Positions 25,988-34,789 of a stretch of DNA of 64,000 bases are shown here, piece by piece. The position numbers and the translations under genes are program-made. The DNA comes from Mycobacterium sp. SMC-2 (GTDB lineage Bacteria; Actinomycetota; Actinomycetes; Mycobacteriales; Mycobacteriaceae): assembly GCF_025263485.1 (NCBI RefSeq), contig NZ_CP079863.1, positions 1,178,001-1,242,000 on the forward strand, written 5' to 3'. The notes below the pieces were generated by a model. The model saw only the letters and a program-made list of their open reading frames with translations, had not been told where the DNA came from and made no database searches. The first letter of the stretch is position 1. The number at the start of each line of letters is the position of its first letter.

Positions 25988-28900
25988 CCGAGGCGAAGGC
26001 AGTACATTACGACCCGATCGCGGTCTCTGCCGAGAGCACGGTCGTTGCGGAGTTTGTGCCGGATGCCAAGCCCGCCGCGGAGTATCAATCCGAAGCGCAG
26101 CTGGAGCGCGAGTTCATCAAGATCCTGCAGTCGCAGGAGTACGAGTACGTGAAGATCACGAGCGAGCAGGATCTCATCGCCAATCTGCGGACGCAACTCG
26201 AGGTGCTGAACGGCGTGAAGTTCTCTGAGACCGAATGGGATCAGTTTTTTAAACAGCGCATCGCCAGTGAGTCGGAAGGCGTCGTCGAAAAGACAGTGCG
26301 CATCCAGGAGGACTATGTCCAATTACTTAAGCGTGATGACGGCTCGACGAAAAACGTCAAACTCCTCGACAAGAGCAACATTCACAACAACAAGCTGCAG
26401 GTCATCAACCAGTACGAAGTTGGCCAGGGCGAGGGTGGTGCCAAATACGCCAATCGCTACGACGTGACGGTGCTCGTCAACGGCTTGCCGATGGTGCACA
26501 TCGAGCTAAAGCGCCGCGGCGTCGACATTCGCGAGGCCTTCAATCAGATCAACCGCTACCAACGCGACAGCTTCTGGGCTGGATCGGGCCTGTTCGACTA
26601 CGTGCAGCTCTTCGTCATCAGCAACGGCACGTTGACCAAGTACTACAGCAACACCACCCGTCGCCAGCACATCAGTGAAGCCGCTGGCTCGAGGAGGGCA
26701 AAGAAGACCAGTAACTCGTTTGAGTTCACGTCGTGGTGGGCGGATGCGACGAACAAGCCGATCCAAGACCTAACCGCCTTTGCGACAACGTTTTTCGCTC
26801 GTCACACACTGCTCAACATCCTAACCAAGTATTGCGTCCTCACTGCTGACCGGCTGCTGCTCGTCATGCGCCCCTATCAGATCGTGGCTACTGAACGCAT
26901 CTTGCGGAAGATCGACATCTCAACCAACTACAGGCAACTCGGCACCCTGGCCGCTGGTGGCTACGTTTGGCACACCACTGGTTCTGGCAAGACGCTGACC
27001 TCATTCAAGACTGCGCAGCTGGCTGCGCAGCTTGATCACGTGGAGCGAGTCCTGTTCGTAGTCGACCGCAAGGATCTCGACTACCAAACGATTAAGGAGT
27101 ACGAGCGTTTCTCGCCGGGCGCTGTCAACACCAGTAAGAACACCTCTGCGCTCAAGAAGCAGCTCTCCCTCCCGGTGGGCGCGGTGCTAGGCAAGCGTGG
27201 CAACGAAATACTCGTCAACCGCAAGATCATCGTCACGACGATTCAGAAGCTCTCTGGTTTCATCGCCGCCAACAAGGGGCACGAGATCTTTGGCGGTCAT
27301 GTCGTAATCATCTTTGACGAGTGCCACCGGTCGCAGTTCGGCGACATGCACACGGCAATCACCAAGGCATTCAAGCGCTACAACCTCTTTGGCTTCACGG
27401 GCACGCCGATCTTCGCAATGAATGCCGGAACTGGCGGCAACGTGCAGCTGCGCACGACGCCCCAAGCGTTCGGCTGCTACTGGCACGGCGATCCGCGCAA
27501 CTGCCCGCCTGAGCGGCACTCGACAGCGGCACACACCTACACCATCGTCGACGCCATCAACGACAAGAACGTGCTGCCGTTCCGCATCGACTACGTCAAT
27601 ACAGTGAAGATGCCAGCTGGTATCACCGACAAGCAGGTGTCGGCCATCGACACCGAGAAGGCACTGCTGGCACCTGAGCGCGTGCGCCAGGTTGTCGAGT
27701 ACACGCTCAACCACTTCGACCAGAAGACCAGGCGCAGTGAGCACTATTCGCTCGGTGAGCGTCGCGTGCACGGCTTCAATGCTCTGTTCGCGACAGCCTC
27801 GATCGAGGCTGCCAAGACCTATTACAGCGAGTTCAAGAAGCAGCAGGGGTCACTGCCAGAGGGTCGCCGCTTGAAGGTTGGCCTAATCTATTCGTTCGCT
27901 TCCAACGAGGCCGTCGAGGACGGTGCGCTAGAAGAAGAAGGCTTCGAGACCGACGTTCTAGACAAACCTTCGCGTGACTTCCTGGAAGGCGCGATCAAGG
28001 ACTACAACGCATACTTCGGCACGAGTTTCGACAGCTCGTCTGACAAGTTTCAGAACTACTACAAAGATTTGTCGCTCCGGCTGAAGAACCGCGAGATCGA
28101 CGTCGTCATCGTGGTCAACATGTTCCTCACCGGTTTCGATGCTACGACGCTCAACACACTATGGGTCGACAAGAACCTGCGCGCTCACGGCCTGATCCAG
28201 GCCTACTCGCGCACCAACCGAATCCTGAACTCAGTCAAGACATACGGCAACATCATTAGCTTCCGTGACCTAGAGGAGGAGACTAACGACGCCATCGCGC
28301 TCTTCGGCAACAAAGACGCGGGCGGCATCGTGTTGCTCAAGCCGTACGCAGAGTATTACGACGAGTACGCCGACAAAGTCACCGAACTGCTGCAGCAGTT
28401 CCCGCTGGGGCAGCGGATCGTTGGGGAGACCGCGCAGAAGGCGTTCATCGCCCTGTTTGGTCAGATCCTGCGACTAGAGAATATCCTGACGTCATTCGAT
28501 GAATTCGCCGGCAACGAAATACTCACCCAGCGCCAAAGTCAGGACTACCGCAGCGTCTACCTTGACCTCTACGCCGAGTTCCGCAAGGACGCGGACGCCG
28601 ACAAAGAGTCGATCATCGATGACGTCGTCTTCGAGATCGAGCTCATCAAGCAGGTCGAAATCAACGTCGACTACATCTTGATGCTCGTCCAGAAGTATCG
28701 CGAGGTGCACGGCGACGACGGCCACGGCGCAGCCAAGGAAGTCCGCGCGGAGATCAGCCGGGCTGTCGACGCCAGCCCGAGCCTGCGCAACAAGAAAGAC
28801 CTCATCGAGGACTTCGTCGACTCAATCTCGGCCACCGGTGAGATTGACGAGGAGTGGCGCGACTACGTCGCTTCCAAGAAGGCCGAGGAGCTCAATCGAA

Positions 28901-29136
28901 TCATCGATGAAGAGGGTCTCAAGCCAGAGGAAACGCGCAAGTTCGTCGAGGCTGCGTTCCGCGATGGCGCCATCCCTACGACGGGAACAGCAATCACCAA
29001 AGTGCTTCCGCCCGTTACTCGCTTCGCAGCTGGAGGTGGCCATGGTGAGAAGAAGCAGCGCGTCCTAACCAAGCTCGGCGCGTTCTTCGAGCGCTTCTTT
29101 GGACTGAGTTCAGGCGGAGAGAAAGCTGATGACTAG
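25984..29136 (+). CDS. hsdR: Type I restriction endonuclease subunit HsdR
   Basis: The 1050-residue motor and nuclease subunit starts with an N-terminal HSDR_N nuclease domain. Its PD-(D/E)XK residues are D160 and E174-L-K176 (RYDVTVLVNG, HIELK). A superfamily 2 helicase core follows, with Walker A TTGSGKT (about 331-337) and the DECH box in FDECHRSQFGD (about 445), plus later helicase motifs (FGFTGTPIF, VNMFLTGFD, QAYSRTNR). A C-terminal helical domain docks to the methylase. It translocates DNA and cuts unmodified sites at a distance. All motifs are intact, so the R-M system looks functional. Its ATG overlaps the hsdS stop by 4 bp. Confidence 0.95.
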   Translation: MTEAKAVHYDPIAVSAESTVVAEFVPDAKPAAEYQSEAQLEREFIKILQSQEYEYVKITSEQDLIANLRTQLEVLNGVKFSETEWDQFFKQRIASESEGVVEKTVRIQEDYVQLLKRDDGSTKNVKLLDKSNIHNNKLQVINQYEVGQGEGGAKYANRYDVTVLVNGLPMVHIELKRRGVDIREAFNQINRYQRDSFWAGSGLFDYVQLFVISNGTLTKYYSNTTRRQHISEAAGSRRAKKTSNSFEFTSWWADATNKPIQDLTAFATTFFARHTLLNILTKYCVLTADRLLLVMRPYQIVATERILRKIDISTNYRQLGTLAAGGYVWHTTGSGKTLTSFKTAQLAAQLDHVERVLFVVDRKDLDYQTIKEYERFSPGAVNTSKNTSALKKQLSLPVGAVLGKRGNEILVNRKIIVTTIQKLSGFIAANKGHEIFGGHVVIIFDECHRSQFGDMHTAITKAFKRYNLFGFTGTPIFAMNAGTGGNVQLRTTPQAFGCYWHGDPRNCPPERHSTAAHTYTIVDAINDKNVLPFRIDYVNTVKMPAGITDKQVSAIDTEKALLAPERVRQVVEYTLNHFDQKTRRSEHYSLGERRVHGFNALFATASIEAAKTYYSEFKKQQGSLPEGRRLKVGLIYSFASNEAVEDGALEEEGFETDVLDKPSRDFLEGAIKDYNAYFGTSFDSSSDKFQNYYKDLSLRLKNREIDVVIVVNMFLTGFDATTLNTLWVDKNLRAHGLIQAYSRTNRILNSVKTYGNIISFRDLEEETNDAIALFGNKDAGGIVLLKPYAEYYDEYADKVTELLQQFPLGQRIVGETAQKAFIALFGQILRLENILTSFDEFAGNEILTQRQSQDYRSVYLDLYAEFRKDADADKESIIDDVVFEIELIKQVEINVDYILMLVQKYREVHGDDGHGAAKEVRAEISRAVDASPSLRNKKDLIEDFVDSISATGEIDEEWRDYVASKKAEELNRIIDEEGLKPEETRKFVEAAFRDGAIPTTGTAITKVLPPVTRFAAGGGHGEKKQRVLTKLGAFFERFFGLSSGGEKADD

Positions 29137-29193
29137 CCCCCGTGCTGCAGATGGACAGGGAGACTCCCAAGAAAATCGCACGAGAGTTAGTGA

Positions 29194-29304
29194 CGGCTGT
29201 ACTACCCGCCGGACCGCAAGGAAACGGCGATCGAGCTGGTGTTGCAGAAGCAAGATGAAATGTACGTCAACAATGCCGACAGGTTCGAGGCGGTGAGATC
29301 ATGA
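29194..29304 (+). pseudogene. Remnant of the C-terminus of a second HsdR
   Basis: After a stop at 29191-29193 the frame reads into YYPPDRKETAIELVLQKQDE and ends at TGA 29302-29304. The pattern of a helix with ETAIELVLQ is that of the extreme C-terminus (DUF3387-like) found in another class of HsdR, and not the end of the HsdR at 25984. The stop overlaps the ATG of the next gene (ATGA), the usual sign of translational coupling. This suggests that the next cassette once followed a different hsdR that has been lost. Confidence 0.5.
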
Positions 29305-30662
29305 GCGCTAGAGACTCCATAAGGCGAGCGCTGGAGCGCGCGGGATACAAGTTCATTCAAGACGAGCCTGATGTACCGAAGGGCCAGAACAAATCGCCCC
29401 CATCAAAGTCGAATTCGACCTTTCGACCCGATGTTCTGGCATGGGCCGCGGACCCGGACGGGAAGCTTGTGCCCTGGGCAGTGGTCGAGATCAAGAACCG
29501 GTCGGTAACGCTCCCGCCGGAGGTTGCGCTCCCCCAACTCGCAAGAAGCCGCGATACATTTGGAACAGTCGATCATTACGTCGTGCTGCAAGATGTTTGG
29601 TATCAAGCAGATACAGGCTTGCGCAAGTTCACTCGTGTGGACGGCCCCATCCCACCTCGATACGGCGGTAAGGGCGAATTGGACGACGTCGACTTGGCAA
29701 CCACGCTTTTGACAGAGCAGCTTTGGCGTTGGGCGCAGACGCAAAGTCCCTACGACAAATCGGCGGATGCTTATGGCGCTTTGAGATCGGATGTCGGCCA
29801 TTCGACCGAACTAAGAATCGACGGTATTGAGACCGCCACGGGGGCAGTGTTGCCCGCAAGCCGCGAGGTGCTGTGGGAAGCGCGACGGCGTGCCCTCGTG
29901 GACTTCGCTCGCCGAGGACGGGAAGCGGGCATTTATACGAGTCATCCCGTGATTGCGAAAGCCGTTGCGCACCTGGCAGGTAGCAAACTCGACAACGAGG
30001 TTTTCGATCCGTTCTGTGGGACGGGATCGTTTCTGTGGGAGTCAATCGACCATTCACGTGACATCGGATCAGGCTTGATCTCAGCGGTCGGCCTCGATCT
30101 CAATGATCGAATGGTAGAGCTTGCGCGCTCAATCGCCCGCGCTGCTCCTATCGATGTTGAGATCTATAACGTCGACGCGTTCATGGTTGAAACACTAAGC
30201 GAGACCGAAGTGTTGGATTCACGCGAATCACGGCTTTTCGACTGCGCAGTGTCCGCGCCTCCCATGAGCCTGAAGCTGAATCGAAGTGAGCCGTACGAAC
30301 TACTAGATGGAACCATGACACGCGACGGTGATTTCGCGGCCGTTGATCGTCTGGTACGCCAACTAGCGGATGGCGGGCGAGCGGTAGTGCAAATAGCCCC
30401 AGGCTTCACATTCCGCCGCCAGGGCGAGCGTTACCGCAACTACCTCGCGAATAGTTTTCGTGTGGCTGTGCTTATTGGCTGTCCTCCGGGATCGGTGCCA
30501 GGCTTCGGCTTGGCCTCAATCATTATGGTTATCGAGAAGGCGCCGCCTACCGAGACATTTATCGCGCAACTTGGTGAAGATTGGGAGAGTCAGTTGGCAC
30601 CGGGAGGCGCTGTGCTTGAAGCAGCACTAAACCACATCAACCAGCGTGGCGGGCGCCGATGA
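29301..30662 (+). CDS. PD-(D/E)XK nuclease-like domain fused to a degenerate N6 methyltransferase
   Basis: The 453-residue protein has an N-terminal domain (1-135) with R-P-D44 and V-V-E63-I-K65 in the order and spacing of an HSDR_N/PD-(D/E)XK fold. A Gln/Arg helix follows (ALPQLARSRD). From about residue 185 it has an N6-adenine methyltransferase fold: motif X-like IYTSHPVIAKAV (211-222), motif I FDPFCGTGSF (235-244) and the acidic strand GLDLNDRM. Motif IV reads S-A319-P-P-M322 where active enzymes have N-P-P-Y/F, so both the Asn and the aromatic are lost. It probably binds SAM or DNA but is unlikely to methylate. It overlaps the next gene by 4 bp and starts the three-gene cassette. Confidence 0.75.
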   Translation: MSARDSIRRALERAGYKFIQDEPDVPKGQNKSPPSKSNSTFRPDVLAWAADPDGKLVPWAVVEIKNRSVTLPPEVALPQLARSRDTFGTVDHYVVLQDVWYQADTGLRKFTRVDGPIPPRYGGKGELDDVDLATTLLTEQLWRWAQTQSPYDKSADAYGALRSDVGHSTELRIDGIETATGAVLPASREVLWEARRRALVDFARRGREAGIYTSHPVIAKAVAHLAGSKLDNEVFDPFCGTGSFLWESIDHSRDIGSGLISAVGLDLNDRMVELARSIARAAPIDVEIYNVDAFMVETLSETEVLDSRESRLFDCAVSAPPMSLKLNRSEPYELLDGTMTRDGDFAAVDRLVRQLADGGRAVVQIAPGFTFRRQGERYRNYLANSFRVAVLIGCPPGSVPGFGLASIIMVIEKAPPTETFIAQLGEDWESQLAPGGAVLEAALNHINQRGGRR

Positions 30663-31828
30663 CAACCGCCTTCGTCAGGCTCGCGCTTGAGAAAGACTGG
30701 GATCTAGGCCGATTAACAGCTGAGAGCTTTACGTGGCCTACCACGAAGGCAACAATTGTTGCGCTCCGCGACGTCGTTACGGTTGTGCCTACGGATAGCT
30801 GGGTAGATGCAGGAGCACCGGTAATCACGCCGACCGGACTTGATTCCATCGGCGGCGGTATACGTCGGCGGAGCCGCAAATATCGAGGCCCGGTGTTTCA
30901 AGTGAGGGCCGCGGGGGCCGGGCTTAGCTTTGGCGACCTTCTGCTGCCTCGGAACCCTAACTCTCCGGTGCTCCTGATCGGTTCGGACCTGCTCGGGGCG
31001 CTGGTGTCTTCGCAATTCCTCGCAGTTCGACCTGATCCAAATTCGGCCCTCTGGATTTGGGGGGTTCTCAACAGTCGGTCGGGTCGAAGATTTCGGCAGC
31101 ATTTCGCAACGGTCGTTACGTCCACGTCCGTGACCCGCGGGCGCCTACTGGATATCGAGATTCCCTGGCCCTCGGCAAGGCAAATCGCACAACGAAGGCC
31201 ACGCCTAGAGGAGATTGAGAGGCAAACTCATAGTCCGGAGGAGGAAGCATCTGGAACTTGGTGGCGAACCGAAGATCTTCGAGTTGTGGATTGGAATCTA
31301 GCTCTCGCAACACCTGATCGTGAGATCTTCAACAGGGGCATACCTTTGGGGGAGCTATGTCGCGAGATCGTTCGGGGCCGCCATACACCCCGCGGCGCCA
31401 TCAAGGACGAGCCGGCGGCTGGCCTGCTGCCAGTGACCGACATCGCTGCGATCCAGGGAAAGCCGATACGCCGCTGGGTATCGCCGACCGAGCCTACGCA
31501 GATCGTGGCAACACCGGGGGATGTGTTCGTGGCCGCAGTGGGGGCTCGGCCACACGCTGCACTAGCGAGTGACCGGACGGCTGTCGACCATAACCTCTTT
31601 CTTCTGCGACTTCGTGATCGAACCCAGGCGTCGGGTCTCGTCCAGTTTCTCAATGGAGAGACGGGGTACGGGCTGAGAAGGATCTTTTTGACTGGCGTGA
31701 CGGTACCAAGCCTTGGGAAGCAGGCGCTGGCTCGCCTGCCAGTTCCCGAAGAGGCCTTGCAAGGCTCGACGGAACCGGCTGAGCCCATACATCTCGCGGA
31801 TCTGCTGGAGCGAGTCTTGTGGACCTAA
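30659..31828 (+). CDS. HsdS-like DNA specificity protein
   Basis: The 389-residue protein has two consecutive target-recognition-like halves. The first (about 20-170) includes SFGDLLLPRNPNS and VVTSTSVTRGRLLDIEIPWPS. The second (about 225-375) includes IPLGELCREIVRGRHTPRG, TPGDVFVAAVGARP and LARLPVPEEAL. The pattern G-D-[LV]-[LF]-[LV] followed by a basic or acidic strand, then a helix ending in IPxP, is the type I specificity-subunit layout. It starts within the stop of the methylase-like gene (ATGA) and its end overlaps the HEPN gene by 10 bp. It likely pairs with the upstream protein to recognise DNA. It is not similar in detail to the HsdS at 24752. Confidence 0.7.
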   Translation: MTTAFVRLALEKDWDLGRLTAESFTWPTTKATIVALRDVVTVVPTDSWVDAGAPVITPTGLDSIGGGIRRRSRKYRGPVFQVRAAGAGLSFGDLLLPRNPNSPVLLIGSDLLGALVSSQFLAVRPDPNSALWIWGVLNSRSGRRFRQHFATVVTSTSVTRGRLLDIEIPWPSARQIAQRRPRLEEIERQTHSPEEEASGTWWRTEDLRVVDWNLALATPDREIFNRGIPLGELCREIVRGRHTPRGAIKDEPAAGLLPVTDIAAIQGKPIRRWVSPTEPTQIVATPGDVFVAAVGARPHAALASDRTAVDHNLFLLRLRDRTQASGLVQFLNGETGYGLRRIFLTGVTVPSLGKQALARLPVPEEALQGSTEPAEPIHLADLLERVLWT

Positions 31829-32739
31829 GATGCGAGCTGTCGCCGCTTGTTTTCGCGGAGTTATACCGATTGCTAGCCGCGGACACTGAAAGAGCGGACG
31901 CGCTCGATGAACGTTTGGATCAAGTAGGACTTGAGCACTCGTGGCTTGAAGAGGCGGCGGAGACGTATGAAGCGAAGTGGAACTCGCTCGGCAAAACTGC
32001 AACCGATATCAGCGACTACATCGCCCACAGCGCTGAACATTCGGTCTTGGCGAGCTGGATTCTCGCTGGGCTTCGTCAGACGGGATCAAGCTATGACATC
32101 GGGTTTAAGCTGAGGCAACGCGTTACGGAGCGCGCCTTCACCGAAGTCCATCCTCGGCCCGTGGACCTTCCATCGCAATGGCGTCCAGTAATAATCGGCT
32201 GGACGCTTGGAACGGTGCTTGGCAACATTGATCAAGAGCTACCGGTTGCTCCGGCGTACCTACCCGCAGACGTCAACGTGCGAGCCGCATATGAGGGACT
32301 CGTTGAACATGTCCTTCAACTAGAGCGCTTCACGTCCCCTTGGCCGGAGATGATGGGAACCGCCACGTTCTGGCGCGGCACAGGTCTTGCGGAAGGGCTC
32401 AGGCCGGAAGCGGAAAACGGCGCAGCCGCGATTCGGGATCTGATCATCGAAGTTCGTCACGCAGCGCCAGATCACCTCGGGAAAAGGATAAGTCGGCATT
32501 TCGCACCGTTTGCGGATCAGCGGAACACACTGTCTCACGTCGCGGATAAGCCAGGTAAGCCGCGCTTCATTGAAGTGAAGGAGCTTGCGCGCGAATGGGA
32601 CCAAATCGCCCTGACCATCAGCGGCGTCACCTACTTCCTGTGTGTCGAAGTTGCGAGCGAGCTAACCGATACTGCTGCTCGTGTAGTTCGCGCCGAGACA
32701 TGGGACGAACTGAAGTGGGAGGTAATGGTTTACGACTAA
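31819..32739 (+). CDS. HEPN-motif protein, predicted ribonuclease toxin
   Basis: The 306-residue, mostly helical soluble protein ends in a domain with R235-N236-T-L-S-H240. This is the R-N-x3-H form of the Rx4-6H motif that marks active HEPN ribonucleases. The helices before (AIRDLIIEVRHA) and after (ELAREWDQIALTISGVTYFL) fit the four-helix HEPN layout. HEPN RNases such as PrrC and RnlA cut tRNA or mRNA when phage infection is sensed. GTG 31819 lies within the end of the HsdS-like gene, so the two are coupled. Its RNA target and control are unknown. The N-terminal 170 residues are not recognised and may contact the partner proteins. Confidence 0.65.
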   Translation: MDLRCELSPLVFAELYRLLAADTERADALDERLDQVGLEHSWLEEAAETYEAKWNSLGKTATDISDYIAHSAEHSVLASWILAGLRQTGSSYDIGFKLRQRVTERAFTEVHPRPVDLPSQWRPVIIGWTLGTVLGNIDQELPVAPAYLPADVNVRAAYEGLVEHVLQLERFTSPWPEMMGTATFWRGTGLAEGLRPEAENGAAAIRDLIIEVRHAAPDHLGKRISRHFAPFADQRNTLSHVADKPGKPRFIEVKELAREWDQIALTISGVTYFLCVEVASELTDTAARVVRAETWDELKWEVMVYD

Positions 32740-32846
32740 GGACCTTGGACGGCCTCTAGACCGTCGGAGGTGCGCCTCGTTCTCACCTACCGGGAGCTTA
32801 CCGGTAGCCTGCTCACCTGTAGCAGGATGCAATGTGTAGACCGCGC

Positions 32847-32913
32847 AACAGCCGCCACAGGGTTCCGGTACAGGCGGCGGTTTCACTATACGGTCTGCCG
32901 CGCCAAGCGCGGC
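32847..32913. terminator. Two hairpins between the HEPN gene and the next gene
   Basis: A 10-bp stem with one mismatch (AACAGCCGCC with GGCGGCGGTT, 32847-32856 and 32873-32882) is followed by a perfect 7-bp stem with a CAA loop (GCCGCGC / GCGCGGC, 32897-32913). Placed after the defence cassette, these could terminate its transcript. There is no U-tract, so this is tentative. Confidence 0.4.
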
Positions 32914-32934
32914 TATGCGTGATCGAATAGCACT

Positions 32935-34422
32935 GTGCCGCTTGATGCTCCGCTAAATCTGCGACAACTCGATGTGTTGCGTTGGATCCATGAGAGTTGC
33001 CCGGAGGGTCGCTGGAACGACTACACCTACAAGACTGTCGCGATCGCACTGCAGAGCCGTCGCCTGGTGTCAGTGTCAAAACGCGGTGGTCGATGGACGG
33101 CGACGATACTCGCCGCGGGTGTGTACTACCTCGAGCATCGTAACTACCCGCCCGGACACTGGCAGGCACGACGGAGGCGTGCTTCGACAGGAGACTCGAC
33201 CGCGGTGGCAGTGCGGGATGCACCGGAGCGTGTCAGTTATTCGCTCGTGGTTTCGCCCCCGGTGCCAATTCATCCACCGAAGCCCGCCGTGCCTGACGAA
33301 CTCACGCCGACACGAAAGCTGTTGAGGGACATCATTGACGGTGGTGGCATCCTGAACCGCAACAGTGAAGATGACAAAACGAGCTACCGCAGCCTAGTTG
33401 GCATCATCAACAGGCGGAGAATGGCGCCCGACGGGCAGCAGGTCATCCTCATTGACGGCGCAAAATATGGCGATGTCATCCTGCGGTTGTCGGCAGTGTC
33501 AGACTGGAAGACTACGCCGCCGGCTGACGTTGTGAGCGCTAAGCGGGTTGCGCGGTGGCACCCGGCGGTGGCAACACTGCGCACCGAGAAGCGGCTCGAC
33601 TCCATCGATAGATCATTGCGCGATAGGGCTTTCAGACTGCTTCATGCGGTCGCGCGGGAAGCCGAGGCGCGGGGGCACTCGGTACGCCTGCCGAAGCGCA
33701 ACGTCCACGGCTACATCGAAGATCCCAGCCGGTTGGGTGGTGATTTGATCCTCACAGTCGAAGGGGTTGACTGCTCGGTCGATATCTTGCAGCCCAAGGC
33801 GAGGGTGCCTCACACGCCGACGCGCGAAGAACTCGAAAGAGACAAGAAGTACTCCTGGCCGCCGCCGAGGTATGACTATGTGCCGGCAGACCGCCTGAGC
33901 ATTGCATTGGATACCCGTAGTCGCTTCTCTTCGAAGATCATGTGGCCGGAGTCGAAGACACTGCCGCTTGAACATCGACTACCCGACGTGATGACAACAT
34001 TTGAGCGCTGGGCAGTGATTGACGCAGAACACAAGGACGCTGAACGGCGTCAGGAGATCGAGCGCCAGAGGATCCGTGAGGAAGCCGAGCGGCTCGCTGA
34101 AATCCGGCACGCCGAGAATGTCCGGACCGAGACACTCCGCAGCCAGCACGCAGCCTGGCGCGAGGCAAGGGAACTTCGGGAGTTCTTGGACACGATGAAG
34201 GCAACCGTCGACGCCATGAGCCATGGCACCCGGCGCGACGCGGCTGCCCAATGGTTGGCCTGGTGTCGGCAATATGTCGACGAGTCGTTGGATCCGCTCA
34301 GCCAGCCCCTGGCGATGCCGGTGATCCGCCGGCCAACCTGGGATGGGCGTATGGCGTTGGAGAATGCTTTCGTGCACAGGCTGCAACGAGACAAGGCGGC
34401 GAGGGGCAGTACGCCCGGATAG
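32935..34422 (+). CDS. Hypothetical protein with winged-helix start and coiled coil
   Basis: The 495-residue protein starts at GTG 32935. The N-terminal 70 residues look like a winged helix (LNLRQLDVLRWI, YKTVAIALQSRRLVSVS). The middle (about 125-330) is a mixed alpha/beta region with RTEKRLDSIDRSLRDRAFRL and several Arg-rich stretches. Residues about 365-425 form a charged coiled coil (RRQEIERQRIREEAERLAE). The end has the motif AAQWLAWCRQYVDESLDPL, a W-x2-W...DPL pattern I recall from hypothetical proteins on mobile islands. No enzyme motif is found. It may be a DNA-binding cargo protein. The function is not known. Confidence 0.65.
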   Translation: MPLDAPLNLRQLDVLRWIHESCPEGRWNDYTYKTVAIALQSRRLVSVSKRGGRWTATILAAGVYYLEHRNYPPGHWQARRRRASTGDSTAVAVRDAPERVSYSLVVSPPVPIHPPKPAVPDELTPTRKLLRDIIDGGGILNRNSEDDKTSYRSLVGIINRRRMAPDGQQVILIDGAKYGDVILRLSAVSDWKTTPPADVVSAKRVARWHPAVATLRTEKRLDSIDRSLRDRAFRLLHAVAREAEARGHSVRLPKRNVHGYIEDPSRLGGDLILTVEGVDCSVDILQPKARVPHTPTREELERDKKYSWPPPRYDYVPADRLSIALDTRSRFSSKIMWPESKTLPLEHRLPDVMTTFERWAVIDAEHKDAERRQEIERQRIREEAERLAEIRHAENVRTETLRSQHAAWREARELREFLDTMKATVDAMSHGTRRDAAAQWLAWCRQYVDESLDPLSQPLAMPVIRRPTWDGRMALENAFVHRLQRDKAARGSTPG

Positions 34423-34682
34423 ACAGGAGGCCTGCCGACGCTATGTAAGCAGCACAACTGTTGTAGCTCTCGTGCACCTGCTTGCCGAGCATCGGGCGAC
34501 GGCCCGTCTAGGGGAGCGTGTCGACCGGCGTAGACGGTGGCACCGACAGCATTACCTGAGTACACTGGCGAGGTCGCCGATTGAGCATGCACGGCGAGCC
34601 ATACCGGTCTTTCGTGGAGGCATCTGCCCTGCGGGGCGGGGGACCTGAAGCCACTGATCGAGGGTGCAGCAAGCTGACGCAG

Positions 34683-34752
34683 GGTGCCCTCGGAGAGACA
34701 AACCCAATCTGTACGAACACGTGCAGAACGAGTTTGCTTCTCCGAGGGCACC
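34683..34752. repeat. Long inverted repeat before a regulator gene
   Basis: GGTGCCCTCGGAGA at 34683-34696 is complementary to TCTCCGAGGGCACC at 34739-34752, and the pairing extends inward to about 34702 and 34733 (ACAAA/TTTG) with one or two mismatches. The loop is about 30 bases. It lies 38 bases upstream of the GTG of the HTH regulator gene, on its presumed leader or promoter. The shorter CTCGGAGAAG copy at 34761-34770 repeats part of the arm. It could be an operator, an attenuator, or the terminator of the previous transcript. The rest of the 367-bp gap (34423-34789) shows no coding frame that I trust. Confidence 0.7.
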
Positions 34753-34789
34753 TTCCTTTTCTCGGAGAAGCACGAGAGAAGGAAACGAA

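Noticed and set aside
34664..34789. Upstream start for the HTH regulator
   Set aside because: It would translate through the inverted repeat and lacks a ribosome-binding site, while GTG 34790 has one.
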